Origin: Methylocapsa sp. S129
GTDB lineage: Bacteria > Pseudomonadota > Alphaproteobacteria > Rhizobiales > Beijerinckiaceae
Direction: 5' to 3'
Length of the DNA stretch: 64,000 nucleotides
NCBI RefSeq assembly: GCF_009765995.1
Contig: NZ_LMUI01000011.1
Location: forward strand, 1,075,876-1,139,875
Made by a program: the position numbers and the translations under genes. Below are positions 49,765 to 58,537 of the stretch, one piece after another (position 1 is the first letter of the stretch; the number at the start of each line of letters is the position of its first letter). Below the pieces are notes generated by a model. That model searched no databases and was not told the origin of the DNA. It saw only the letters and a list, made by a program, of their open reading frames with translations.

Positions 49765-51246
49765 ATGACCGATCCGCATAAAGAGCCGCGAAAGTCCCTA
49801 AATTTCCGCTTCCGCGGCGCCGATGTCGCGTTGAACGGCTTCGCGCCGCGCGCCACGCTCCTCGACTGGCTGCGCGAGGAGGCGGGGGCGACCGGCACCA
49901 AGGAAGGTTGCGGCGAGGGCGATTGCGGCGCCTGCACCATCGTGCTCGCCCGCAACCGGGATGGCGCACTGACCCATGAGGCGGCCAACGCCTGCGTGCT
50001 GCTGCTCGGCCAGGTCGACGGCGCCGAGGTTTTGACCGTCGAGGATCTCGCCGAGGGGGCGAACCTCCATCCCGTCCAGCAGGCGATGGTCGACCAGCAC
50101 GGCTCGCAATGCGGCTTTTGCACGCCGGGCATCGTGATGAGCCTGTTTGCGCTCTATCATCGCGGCGAGCCGGCGACGCGCGCGTCGATCTGCGATCAAC
50201 TCGCGGGCAATCTCTGCCGCTGCACCGGCTACCGGCCGATCGTCGACGCGGCGCTCGAAACCTGTCTCGGCGAGCCCGCCGACCGGTTCGCGATCCATGC
50301 CGAGGCGAGAGCTGAGGCCCTTGCCGCCATCGCCGACGAAAAAGATCTGTTCGTCGGCGACGACAGCGCCTTTTTCGCCGCGCCGGCCAGCGAGCGCTCG
50401 CTCGCCGAACTCTGCGACCGGCACAAGGACGCGGTGCTGCTCGGCGGCGCCACGGATGTCGGCCTGTGGATCACCAAAATGCTGCGCGATCCGCGCAAGA
50501 TCATCTGGCTCGGACGCGTCGCCGGGCTCGACCGGATGGAGACGGTGGCCGAAGGGCTCGATATCTATGCGACGACCAGCCTTCAGCGCGCCATGCCGAG
50601 GCTCGCCGAGCTTCATCCCGATCTTGGCGAGATCATGCGCCGCTTCGGCTCCGCGCAGGTGCGCGTTGCCGGCACGGTCGGCGGCAATATCGCCAATGGC
50701 TCGCCCATCGGCGATCTGCCGCCGGCGCTGATCGCGCTGGGCGCCAGCGTCGAACTGCGCCATGGCGAAGCCTCGCGCGTTCTGCCGCTGGAGCAATTCT
50801 TCATCGCTTATGGCAAGCAGGATCGCCAGCCTGGCGAATATGTGCGCCGCATTCACGCCCCCAGGCTGAAGGCGAACCAGCATTATCGCGCCTTCAAAGT
50901 GTCGAAGCGCTTTGATGAAGACATTTCCGCCGTGATGAGCGGCTTCCGCTTCACCCTGGAGGGACGACGCGTCATCGAAGCGCGCATCGCCTATGGCGGC
51001 ATGGCCGCGACGCCCAAACGCGCGAGCGGCGCCGAGAAGGCGCTGGTCGGCGCCGATCTCGACAATCCCACAAGCTGGAGCGCCGCGATAGCGGCGATCG
51101 CCACGGATTATTCGCCGCTGACCGACATGCGCGCGACATCGGCCTATCGCTCGCGCGTCGCCGCCAATCTTCTGATGAAAGCTTTGCTTGAAGTCGCCGG
51201 CGGCCACAGCGCTACGCGCATCGGAGGCCTCCATGCTGCGGAATAG
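49765..51246 (+). CDS. xdhA: Xanthine dehydrogenase, FeS/FAD subunit
   Basis: This is a 493-residue subunit. The plant-type 2Fe-2S centre uses Cys 49, 54, 57 and 77 (GCGEGDCGACTIV). The second centre uses Cys 116, 119, 151 and 153 (QCGFCTPG, LCRCTGYRP). The FAD domain follows (LLGGATDVGLW, VRVAGTVGGNIANGSPIGD). It passes electrons from hypoxanthine or xanthine to NAD. The ATG at 49765 was taken; one at 49735 would add ten residues. It overlaps xdhB by 14 bases. The three genes form an xdhABC operon. Confidence 0.92.
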   Translation: MTDPHKEPRKSLNFRFRGADVALNGFAPRATLLDWLREEAGATGTKEGCGEGDCGACTIVLARNRDGALTHEAANACVLLLGQVDGAEVLTVEDLAEGANLHPVQQAMVDQHGSQCGFCTPGIVMSLFALYHRGEPATRASICDQLAGNLCRCTGYRPIVDAALETCLGEPADRFAIHAEARAEALAAIADEKDLFVGDDSAFFAAPASERSLAELCDRHKDAVLLGGATDVGLWITKMLRDPRKIIWLGRVAGLDRMETVAEGLDIYATTSLQRAMPRLAELHPDLGEIMRRFGSAQVRVAGTVGGNIANGSPIGDLPPALIALGASVELRHGEASRVLPLEQFFIAYGKQDRQPGEYVRRIHAPRLKANQHYRAFKVSKRFDEDISAVMSGFRFTLEGRRVIEARIAYGGMAATPKRASGAEKALVGADLDNPTSWSAAIAAIATDYSPLTDMRATSAYRSRVAANLLMKALLEVAGGHSATRIGGLHAAE

Positions 51247-53563
51247 AACCGCGATCCCGCAGGTCCCGCTCGAAAAGGAGACGGCGGTTGTCCACAAGCC
51301 GCTCGCCCATGATTCCGCGCGCCTGCATGTCAGCGGCGCGGCGACCTATATCGACGACATCCGCGAGCCCGCCGGGACTTTGCACATTGCGATCGGCCTC
51401 GCCGACAAGGCGGCCGGAACATTGCGCGGGATGACGCTTGACGCGGTGCGCGCGGCCAAGGGCGTCGTCGCGGTTCTCACCGCGGCGGATATCCCGGGCA
51501 AGAACGATATCGCGCCGGCTTTCGCCGACGAGCCTCTCTTCGCCGACAAGGAAATCCTCTTCCACAATCAGGCGATTTTCGCCGTCGTCGCGCGCAGCCG
51601 CGACGAAGCGCGGCGCGCCGCGCGGCTCGCCAAGATCGATATCGACGAGGCCAAACCCGCCATCACCGTCGCGGACGCGCTGGAGACCGGCGCGCGCGTG
51701 CTGCCCGATTATGAATTTGGGCGCGGCGACGCGCCCGCGGCGCTCGGGCGAGCGCCGCGCCGGCTCGAAGGCTTGCTGCATATTGGCGGCCAGGAGCATT
51801 TCTATCTCGAAGGCCAGGCCGCTTTCGCCATTCCGGGCGAGGGACGCGAAATGCTGGTCCATTCCTCGACGCAGGACCCGACCGAAGTCCAGCACATCGT
51901 GGCGCGGATTCTCGCCATCCCCGACGCCTTTGTGACGGTCGAGACGCGGCGCATGGGCGGCGCTTTCGGCGGCAAGGAGAGCCAGGCCTGCGCCTGGGCG
52001 GCGATCGCGGCGCTGGCGGCGCTTGTCACGGGCAAGCCATGCAAAGTACGGCTCGACCGCGACGATGATTTCGCACTGACCGGCAAGCGCCATGATTTCC
52101 GCGCCGATTGGCGCGTCGGCTATGACGACAAGGGAATCGTCTCTGCCTATGACGTCATGCTCAACGCGCGCTGCGGCTGTTCGGCCGATTTGTCGCCCGG
52201 CGTCGTCGACCGCGCGATGTTTCATGCCGCCAATGCCTATTGGCTACCGGATGTGAAGGTCGCCTCGCGGCGCCTCAAGACGAATACGGTCTCCAACACC
52301 GCCTTTCGCGGCTTTGGCGGGCCGCAGGGCATGCTCGCCATCGAGCGCGTGATGGATGCGATCGCCCATGAGCGCGGCCTCGATCCGCTCGACGTGCGCA
52401 AGGCCAATTTCTACCGCCCGGGCGGCGACAAGACGCCCTTCGGCCAGACGGTCGAGGATATGACGACGCTGCCTTCGATGATCGAAGAGCTTGAGCTCTC
52501 CTCGGATTACCGGGCGCGGCGCCGCGCGATCGAGGCCTTCAACGCGAATAGCCCTTACATCAAACGCGGCATCGCGTTGACGCCGGTGAAATTCGGCATT
52601 TCCTTCACGCTGATCCATCTCAACCAGGCCGGCGCGCTCGTCCATGTCTATACCGACGGTTCGATCCATCTCAATCATGGCGGCACCGAGATGGGGCAGG
52701 GGCTGTTCACCAAAGTGGCGCAGGTAGTCGCTGAGGAATTTGGCGTGCCGATCGATTTCGTGCGCATCACCGCGACCAACACCGCCAAAGTGCCGAACGC
52801 CTCGCCGACGGCGGCCTCTTCCGGCTCCGACATCAACGGCATGGCGGCGCAGATCGGCGCGCGGCAGATCAAGCAGCGCATGGTCGAATTCGCCTGCGCG
52901 CAATGGGGCGTGACGGCTGAGGAGATCGTGTTTCGCGATGGGTTGGTGCTGATCGGCAACAAATCGATGTCGTTTGGCGAACTCGCCAAGACCTGCCGGC
53001 TGAATCGCGTGCAACTCTCGGCCGCCGGCTTCTACAAGACGCCTGTCATCACCTGGGACCGTGCGACCGCGACAGGGCGCCCGTTCCTCTATTTCGCTTT
53101 CGGCGCCTCGTGCTCTGAGGTGGTCATCGACACATTGACTGGCGAGATGAAGGTCGAGCGGGTCGATATCCTCCATGACGTCGGCTCCTCGCTCAATCCG
53201 GCGCTCGACATCGGCCAGGTCGAAGGCGGCTTCGTCCAGGGGATGGGCTGGCTGACCACGGAGGAATTGGTGTTCGACGCCAAAGGCCGGCTGTCGACGC
53301 ATGCGCCGGCGACCTACAAGATTCCGGTCGCCTCCGATGTGCCCGCCGATTTTCGCACGAAGCTGCACATGCGGCCGAACATCGCCGACACTATCTATCG
53401 CTCTAAGGCGGTTGGCGAGCCGCCGCTGATGCTGCCGATTTCGGTCTATTGCGCCATTCTCGACGCGGTCCATGCGATCAGGCCGGGATCACAGCCCAGA
53501 CTCGAAGCGCCCTGTACGCCGGAGGCGATTTTGAATGCCATTCAGTCGATTCAAACGCACTAG
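51233..53563 (+). CDS. xdhB: Xanthine dehydrogenase, molybdenum subunit
   Basis: This is a 776-residue subunit that holds the molybdopterin and oxidises hypoxanthine to xanthine and urate. Motifs are GGQEHFYLEGQAAFAIPGEG, RRMGGAFGGKESQA, NTAFRGFGGPQGM (with the Arg of the substrate site) and GEPPLMLPISVYCAI near the end (Glu base). A GGAGG precedes the ATG at 51233. The length is normal. It is followed by xdhC after 49 bases. Confidence 0.93.
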   Translation: MLRNRTAIPQVPLEKETAVVHKPLAHDSARLHVSGAATYIDDIREPAGTLHIAIGLADKAAGTLRGMTLDAVRAAKGVVAVLTAADIPGKNDIAPAFADEPLFADKEILFHNQAIFAVVARSRDEARRAARLAKIDIDEAKPAITVADALETGARVLPDYEFGRGDAPAALGRAPRRLEGLLHIGGQEHFYLEGQAAFAIPGEGREMLVHSSTQDPTEVQHIVARILAIPDAFVTVETRRMGGAFGGKESQACAWAAIAALAALVTGKPCKVRLDRDDDFALTGKRHDFRADWRVGYDDKGIVSAYDVMLNARCGCSADLSPGVVDRAMFHAANAYWLPDVKVASRRLKTNTVSNTAFRGFGGPQGMLAIERVMDAIAHERGLDPLDVRKANFYRPGGDKTPFGQTVEDMTTLPSMIEELELSSDYRARRRAIEAFNANSPYIKRGIALTPVKFGISFTLIHLNQAGALVHVYTDGSIHLNHGGTEMGQGLFTKVAQVVAEEFGVPIDFVRITATNTAKVPNASPTAASSGSDINGMAAQIGARQIKQRMVEFACAQWGVTAEEIVFRDGLVLIGNKSMSFGELAKTCRLNRVQLSAAGFYKTPVITWDRATATGRPFLYFAFGASCSEVVIDTLTGEMKVERVDILHDVGSSLNPALDIGQVEGGFVQGMGWLTTEELVFDAKGRLSTHAPATYKIPVASDVPADFRTKLHMRPNIADTIYRSKAVGEPPLMLPISVYCAILDAVHAIRPGSQPRLEAPCTPEAILNAIQSIQTH

Positions 53564-53612
53564 AAATAGGTCAATGTCGCTGACCTCGATGCGGGAGGGT
53601 TGAGGCGCCTCC

Positions 53613-54551
53613 ATGCAGGTCTTCAATCGTTTGATCGAGGCTCTTGAAGCCGAAGGGGCGGGCGCCCTCATCAGCCTCGTCAAGGCGGAGGGGTCGAGCC
53701 CGCGCGAGAGCGGCGCGCGCATGGTGGTGCGCCCGTCCGGCGCCTTCAACGGCACGATCGGCGGCGGCGCGCTCGAATGGGAAGCGCTTGAAGCCGCGCG
53801 CCTTGCGCTCGCCGTCGGCCGCGGCCCGGCCTTGCGCCGTACCGTTTCTCTCGGCCCCGATCTCGCGCAATGCTGCGGCGGCCGCGTGCAATGGCTGATC
53901 GAAACTTTCGATGGGCGCGACGAAAGCGATCTGGCGGCGCTCGCCGCCGCCGAACGCGCCGGCTCCTTTGTCGCCGAAGCGCGTCAGACGCCCGACCGGC
54001 GCCTCGCGCGATCGATCCAGGCCTGGCCCGGCGGCAAGGGCGAGGAAATCGAACTGCTGCCGGACGGCGGCCTGCGCGAGCGTTTTTACGACGCGCGCAC
54101 CCTTCTCTATCTCTTCGGCGCCGGCCATGTCGGACGCGCGCTGATCCTGGCGCTGGCGCCGCTGCCGTTCCGGACGCACTGGATCGATCCGCGCCGCGAA
54201 GCGTTCCCCGAGCGCGCGCCCGCCAATGTCGCGATGGTCCATGCGCGCGAGCCGGCGCAGGAGCTCGCCGCCGCGCCCGACGGCGCGCAAGTGCTGGTCA
54301 TGACCCATTCGCATCCGCTAGACTTGGCGATCGTCAGCGAGGCTCTGGGCGCAGAGCGGTTTTCTTTTGTGGGCCTGATCGGCTCGGCGACCAAGCGCGC
54401 CCGCTTCCTGAGCCAGATGCGCGCCGCCGGCCTTGGCGAAGAAGCTTTGGCGCGCCTCGTCTGTCCGATCGGCCTGCCGGGCGTGGAGGGCAAGGAGCCC
54501 GCGGTAATCGCGGCGGCGATTGCGGCGCAATTGCTGATCGCGCGGGGGTAG
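53613..54551 (+). CDS. xdhC: Xanthine dehydrogenase accessory protein
   Basis: This is a 312-residue XdhC/CoxI-type protein that binds molybdenum cofactor, helps its sulfuration and delivers it to XdhB. The N-terminal unit has GSSPRESGARMVV, IGGGALEWEAL and LGPDLAQCCGG, the CxGG-type motif. The Rossmann-like C-terminal unit has LYLFGAGHVGRAL and FVGLIGSATKRARF. GGGAGGG is found upstream of the ATG. It completes the xdhABC set; the guanine deaminase and urate steps are not in the window. Confidence 0.92.
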   Translation: MQVFNRLIEALEAEGAGALISLVKAEGSSPRESGARMVVRPSGAFNGTIGGGALEWEALEAARLALAVGRGPALRRTVSLGPDLAQCCGGRVQWLIETFDGRDESDLAALAAAERAGSFVAEARQTPDRRLARSIQAWPGGKGEEIELLPDGGLRERFYDARTLLYLFGAGHVGRALILALAPLPFRTHWIDPRREAFPERAPANVAMVHAREPAQELAAAPDGAQVLVMTHSHPLDLAIVSEALGAERFSFVGLIGSATKRARFLSQMRAAGLGEEALARLVCPIGLPGVEGKEPAVIAAAIAAQLLIARG

Positions 54552-54657
54552 GCAGGTCAGAACGGAATGTCATCTTCAGTTGAGGAATCTGCCCGTCGAC
54601 GAGATTGATCTTCCCCCTGGCGTTTCGCGCCCGATCTTCGATTTCGTCCGGTCGGCT

Positions 54658-55035
54658 TCACGACGCCAGGCTGATTTTGATCTTGTCGCTCATCGCGTAC
54701 GGGTCGATGTCGAGATGCAGCATCCCGATTTTCGTCGTTGGCACGCGTCGGCGATCGACCGTTCGCATTTCCAATAGCCCGAACGCTTCGAGCTTGCCCA
54801 AGGTCCGCAGCAAGTTTGGCTGCGCGCGTTTGGTGAGCCGCGCCAATTCGGCGACAGATTGCGGCTTGGAATCACGGATCGTGCGCAGCAGCCTCCGATT
54901 ATCTGGTGTCAATAGCCGGATAAGCGCCTCGCTCGAGTCCACGCTCGGCGAAGCCGCGTCCGCGGGAGCCGCTATTTCACCTCGGGCGACCTTCCGCATC
55001 TCGACTTCCAAGTCGCTCATGCGCTGTATTTTCAT
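54658..55035 (-). CDS. Helix-turn-helix antitoxin, TumA-like
   Basis: This is a 125-residue DNA-binding protein. A coiled N-terminus (MSDLEVEMRKVARGE) is followed by a winged helix (ALIRLLTPDNRRLLRTIRDS, SVAELARLTKRAQPNLLRTL, KLEAFGLLEM). This type (HVO_A0114-like) is found directly after TumE-type toxins. The gene starts three bases after the toxin stop, so they are cotranscribed and it most likely binds the shared promoter. The rest of the antitoxic mechanism is not clear from sequence. Confidence 0.75.
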   Translation of the reverse strand: MKIQRMSDLEVEMRKVARGEIAAPADAASPSVDSSEALIRLLTPDNRRLLRTIRDSKPQSVAELARLTKRAQPNLLRTLGKLEAFGLLEMRTVDRRRVPTTKIGMLHLDIDPYAMSDKIKISLAS

Positions 55036-55038
55036 GGC

Positions 55039-55413
55039 TCAGTCCTTTTGTCGTCTATCGCTCGTACCGACAACGGCCTCGCTTACGCCGTGGTCGTTCA
55101 AAACGCGCCGCGCTTCGGCGAAAAAATCCGCGAGCAATTGATCCGCGGTCGTGAATGCATAGGGCCTTCCCGGATCGTCGCCGGCGCGATGCCAGTGATC
55201 GCGCTCGATACGCGTGCGGCGATAGCCCGACTTGGGCGGGGAGGCTCGATGGGCATTGTCGAACCCGACAAGCCGGTTTCCCTCGGCATCGTGCAAGGTG
55301 AAGGAATAGCGCAATCCATGCGGTCGCTCTGGCGTCGGCGTCACGCGGCCAATCTCGAATTTGAGCCAGTAGCCCTTTTCGAGATGATGCACGCGTCCAT
55401 CGAACGCCAGCAA
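55039..55413 (-). CDS. TumE-like toxin (DUF6516), start uncertain
   Basis: This is a 124-residue protein: LAFDGRVHHLEKGYWLKFE, RPHGLRYSFTLHDAEGNRLVG, FDNAH and PYAFTTADQLLADFF, all typical of the TumE family of toxin-antitoxin systems. The only in-frame start is a TTG at 55413 without a ribosome site. In the same frame the codons before it (PISDEHTLEF) look coding too. An ATG with AAGGA at 55447 is one frame off and meets a stop after nine codons. A one-base change would join them. The gene may be frameshifted or start at TTG. Confidence 0.65.
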   Translation of the reverse strand: MLAFDGRVHHLEKGYWLKFEIGRVTPTPERPHGLRYSFTLHDAEGNRLVGFDNAHRASPPKSGYRRTRIERDHWHRAGDDPGRPYAFTTADQLLADFFAEARRVLNDHGVSEAVVGTSDRRQKD

Positions 55414-55545
55414 AAATTCAAGCGTATGCTCGTCGGATATTGGGCATGTTCCTTATAGATCATATCCGCACATGATATCACGGGCGAAATGAATATTTCA
55501 AGCTTTCATTTTGGCGCGTTGCGTCCCCGCGCCAGACGACAACAA

Positions 55546-56013
55546 TCAGCCGGCATACGGCCCTTTGACTTCGCCCCAGCCCCAACGCGGCATCGGCTCT
55601 TGTTCGACGGCGTGGGGTTCGGATTGTGATGTGATGACCGCGATCCTCGTGCCCCATTCGATATAGGCCATTAGCGACGAACGAAATTCAGGGTCCGCGG
55701 GAACCCCGATTTCATCGGCCGCGTCGATCAGCAGGCTCACCCAGCGCCGCCGTTGCGCCTCCGTCAGATGGCGCGCGAAATGTTTGGTCAGCATATGCGC
55801 GTGGCCGCCGCGCTCACGCGAATATTCGGCCGGGCCTCCAAAAACTTCGCCAAGAAATTGCGCGACATAGTGCGGATGTCTGGCGTCCATGTTGGCGAAT
55901 ATCGGCGCGATCAACGGATCGGCCTTGACCTTGACATAGAAATTGGCAGTCAGTTTTTCGAGCGCCGCCGCGCCGCCGATCCATTCGAACAAGGTTGGAA
56001 CTTCTCTTGTCAT
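55546..56013 (-). CDS. Group II truncated haemoglobin
   Basis: This is a 155-residue protein with the two-on-two globin pattern: TLFEWIGGAAALEKLTANFY, PIFANMDARHPHYVAQFLGEVFGG, and GGHAHMLTKHFARHLT with the proximal His. RRRWVSLLIDAADEIG supplies the Trp of group II. It binds oxygen or NO and gives protection against reactive species. The ATG at 56013 follows GGAGG. It is 37 bases downstream of the HxlR gene on the same strand and probably under its control. Confidence 0.85.
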   Translation of the reverse strand: MTREVPTLFEWIGGAAALEKLTANFYVKVKADPLIAPIFANMDARHPHYVAQFLGEVFGGPAEYSRERGGHAHMLTKHFARHLTEAQRRRWVSLLIDAADEIGVPADPEFRSSLMAYIEWGTRIAVITSQSEPHAVEQEPMPRWGWGEVKGPYAG

Positions 56014-56050
56014 CCCGCTTTCCTCCAAACTGCGCCCAGGCGCGGGCCGG

Positions 56051-56389
56051 TCACGATCTTGGCCCGACCACGACCTTCAACTCGGAGGCCTGCGCTTCGC
56101 CCCAATCGTAGAGCGCTTGCAGAACCGGCCGCAGCGATTCCCCGCGGCTGCTGAGGCGATAGCCGCTGCGCGGCTTCTCGCCGCCGGGCGCAACGAGCCC
56201 CAGGGCCTGAAGATCGGCGAGCCGCTCGGTCAGGACTTTGTCGCTGAGCTGGGGGATCAACCGTCTGAGTTCTCCGTATCGCAAGGGACCGTCTTTCAGC
56301 CGCGCCAGAATCACCGCCTTCCACTTGCCGCCGAGCAAGATGAGCGAAAGCTCGACCGGACAGCCGAAAACTTCGGGCAGGTTTTTCAC
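56051..56389 (-). CDS. HxlR-family regulator
   Basis: This is a 112-residue winged helix with a GTG start: CPVELSLILLGGKWKAVILA, then LKDGPLRYGELRRLIPQLSD, KVLTERLADLQALGLV and the wing. Cys 10 is at the place of the redox- or aldehyde-sensing Cys of HxlR/HypR proteins. A GGAG precedes the start. It leads the operon with the truncated haemoglobin, which fits sensing of an electrophile, NO or disulfide stress. Confidence 0.85.
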   Translation of the reverse strand: MKNLPEVFGCPVELSLILLGGKWKAVILARLKDGPLRYGELRRLIPQLSDKVLTERLADLQALGLVAPGGEKPRSGYRLSSRGESLRPVLQALYDWGEAQASELKVVVGPRS

Positions 56390-56626
56390 GATACGTCTCC
56401 GATCGGTTTCACACCAAATGGTGCGTTGAACGCGGCGGACGCGGCGACGACGTCTGGCGCACGCGCATAGAAGCCGACGCTTTTTGAAAGATCAAACAGT
56501 GAAGGTCGCTTATCGGAATCACATTTGAAGGGAGAATCGAGCCCTTGGCGCGATGCGTAGACCTGACCCTCTCAGTTTGAAAAGCGAAAGCCTTGACCAT
56601 TGCGCCTCGGCGCGTATCCGTGTCGC

Positions 56627-56848
56627 ATGGATGCTCTGACGCTTTTTGGCCTTTTCGCGGTGACCGCGATGCTGGTTTGTTATGCGCTTGAAAGCCGCAG
56701 CCCTTGGTTTGTCCTTGCCTTCGCCGGCGCCTGCCTGCTGGGCTCGGCTTACGGCTTTTTGCAAGGCGCATGGCCCTTTGGGCTGATCGAAGCGATATGG
56801 GCCGTCATCGCCGCCTGGCGTTGGCGAACGAGGACAACGACGACCTAA
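56627..56848 (+). CDS. Small two-helix membrane protein
   Basis: This is a 73-residue protein: MDALTLFGLFAVTAMLVCYA is the first helix, SPWFVLAFAGACLLGSAYGF the second, and GAWPFGLIEAIWAVIAAWRW the end. Near-identical small proteins are known in Hyphomicrobiales, without a function. It is divergent from the HxlR gene. The first ATG at 56600 lies in a less typical leader. Confidence 0.65.
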   Translation: MDALTLFGLFAVTAMLVCYALESRSPWFVLAFAGACLLGSAYGFLQGAWPFGLIEAIWAVIAAWRWRTRTTTT

Positions 56849-56853
56849 AGGCC

Positions 56854-57501
56854 CTAAAGGATAGCGTCTTGCCGCCGTGATCGAACGTCATCTTTCGACG
56901 CCGACGGACTCGTGGCGACCTGAGCGAAGAACTTTGAAAGCTCCTCGCGGAACAGGCCGCTGACGATGATCGGATTGGATTGTCTCTCGATCGGCAATTG
57001 GTCGGCGCGGGCGCTGATGCGCTCAAACATGCCCGCGAGATAATCATGTCGATTCCTTGCGCCATCGGCGAGGTCGCGAACGATTTCCGCAAGCAGGTAA
57101 TTGTTGGCGAGACTCACGGCTTGCGTGTGTCTTATGCAATCGGCGAGTTTTTCCAGTCTCGCCGACAGGTCTTTGTCGTCGATCTCGGCGTTTTTTCTGA
57201 GCGGCGACATAGCGAGCGCGTTGTTCGTGGACTTCGCGTTGCTGTCGCGCGCTTCTCGAATAAGAATCGCGGCGCCGCAATGGCGATCCTCGCCGCCAAC
57301 GACGGCCTCCAGCGTCGAAGGCTCGGGGATGGAAACGCCGTCCTGCTCCAACACGGCCAGATGATCGGCGAGAGCTTTTTGCGCCGCGGCGCGCGCTTCC
57401 TCAAACGTCGCCGCGGTCGCGACGCATCCTGGCAGGTCCGGGAATGTCGCGCTGAAATCCATATCGGGATTCTGGAGGATGACGGCATAATATTGGCGCA
57501 T
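56854..57501 (-). CDS. HicB-like N-terminal domain with long unknown C-terminus
   Basis: This is a 215-residue protein. Residues 1-70 match the HicB/type II antitoxin fold: MRQYYAVILQNPDMDFSATF, PDLPGCVATAATFEEARAAA and a final helix ending VSIPEPSTLE. The rest (about 100-215) is helical and charged, with KDLSARLEKLADCIRHTQAV and no domain that I recognise. No HicA toxin gene is nearby; classical HicB carries an HTH or RHH tail, which is missing here. It is preceded by a small conserved gene on the same strand. Confidence 0.65.
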   Translation of the reverse strand: MRQYYAVILQNPDMDFSATFPDLPGCVATAATFEEARAAAQKALADHLAVLEQDGVSIPEPSTLEAVVGGEDRHCGAAILIREARDSNAKSTNNALAMSPLRKNAEIDDKDLSARLEKLADCIRHTQAVSLANNYLLAEIVRDLADGARNRHDYLAGMFERISARADQLPIERQSNPIIVSGLFREELSKFFAQVATSPSASKDDVRSRRQDAIL

Positions 57502-57620
57502 GTCGTTTGTCCTACGCTGTCGGTCGACGGGGCGGCCCGGGAGCGATGTGAAGCTGCTCGCGGCTCGTGCAATTTGATGATTTTTGTTGGAGGCGCTGGC
57601 GGGGCCAGCGGTCGGCGCGC

Positions 57621-57857
57621 TCAAGACGAAAACTTCAGTTCGACGGGGCCGGCGGCGATGCTGATGATGCTTTCACGGTCGGCGCCCTCGAATCTGGCAT
57701 AGCCGATCGCGGCGTCTTTGCTGGCGAACATGCCGCCGCAAAGCCCATGCGTTTCCTGGACGATCCAATGGCCGCCGCGGTCGCGGCCCAGCACGAAATT
57801 CAGCGGTTCAGGAGGCTCAGCGGGAAGCGCATTCTCTTCGACACTCGTTTTTGGCAC
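57621..57857 (-). CDS. Small conserved protein of unknown function
   Basis: This is a 78-residue protein with a GTG start: LNFVLGRDRGGHWIVQETHG, LCGGMFASKDAAIGYARFEG, then a beta strand end (IISIAAGPVELKF). The pattern is like small DUF2188-type proteins that are used as single beta-alpha domains, but I cannot name it. GGAGAG precedes the start. It is 119 bases upstream of the HicB-like gene, same strand. Confidence 0.55.
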   Translation of the reverse strand: MPKTSVEENALPAEPPEPLNFVLGRDRGGHWIVQETHGLCGGMFASKDAAIGYARFEGADRESIISIAAGPVELKFSS

Positions 57858-57920
57858 AAAACTCTCCGTGGTTCTTGGGAGGCGCAGGGCGTCGCCGGAC
57901 GCCCTCGATGCGCCCTTCGG

Positions 57921-58247
57921 TTAATTTGAATGGTCCTCATGCATCGGGCGCCCGGCGCAAATGCGGCCCGCCCGGCCCAAACTGGGGCAACCTTCTTTCA
58001 TGCCTGAGTCGCCATTTGGTGTGTCGTTGCTCGTGAGGCGCTTGACGCAATGAGCGCCGCCCCGGCCCAGACCTGTGCAATCCCATTGCGAACCCAAATC
58101 CCGGATTGTCTGCCGATGCGCGTTGGAAACCATCAACCAGCCAAAGAATGTCAGCCAGCCGACCGCCAGAATGGCGGCCGCGGCGAAGCCAAGGATTTCC
58201 AACAGGATGCGGGCGGCGTCCCGGAGCGTCAGAAGGTGGAGGTTCAT
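57921..58247 (-). CDS. Small membrane protein with Cys-containing tail
   Basis: This is a 108-residue frame from ATG at 58247. One long hydrophobic segment (ILLEILGFAAAAILAVGWLTF) is followed by SQWDCTGLGRGGAHCVKR, with two Cys residues that could pair in the periplasm. The C-terminal 40 residues look low in structure. A longer form from 58370 is possible. The function is unknown. Confidence 0.5.
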   Translation of the reverse strand: MNLHLLTLRDAARILLEILGFAAAAILAVGWLTFFGWLMVSNAHRQTIRDLGSQWDCTGLGRGGAHCVKRLTSNDTPNGDSGMKEGCPSLGRAGRICAGRPMHEDHSN

Positions 58248-58537
58248 TTCGGCGACCGACGTTCTGTCGCCGGCCTTGGCGCCAAGAGTCTCGTCAAACA
58301 CGGCGACCTCCTGAACGCACTGGGGCCTATTGAGCCGCCTTGCTAGCGCCGGACGGTGCAAAAACTCCATATTGAATGGCGGTCGTCGCTATAAGGATTT
58401 CGTAAAGTCCCGTCGTCCCCGCGTTCCCTTGGCGGCGCATAAAACCAGAGCTATGGCGTCAAATGCGTCGATCGCCAGTGGCGCGCGGACATTTCAGCCC
58501 TATATCTTGGCCCTATGACTCCGGGCGGTGGTTTGGA

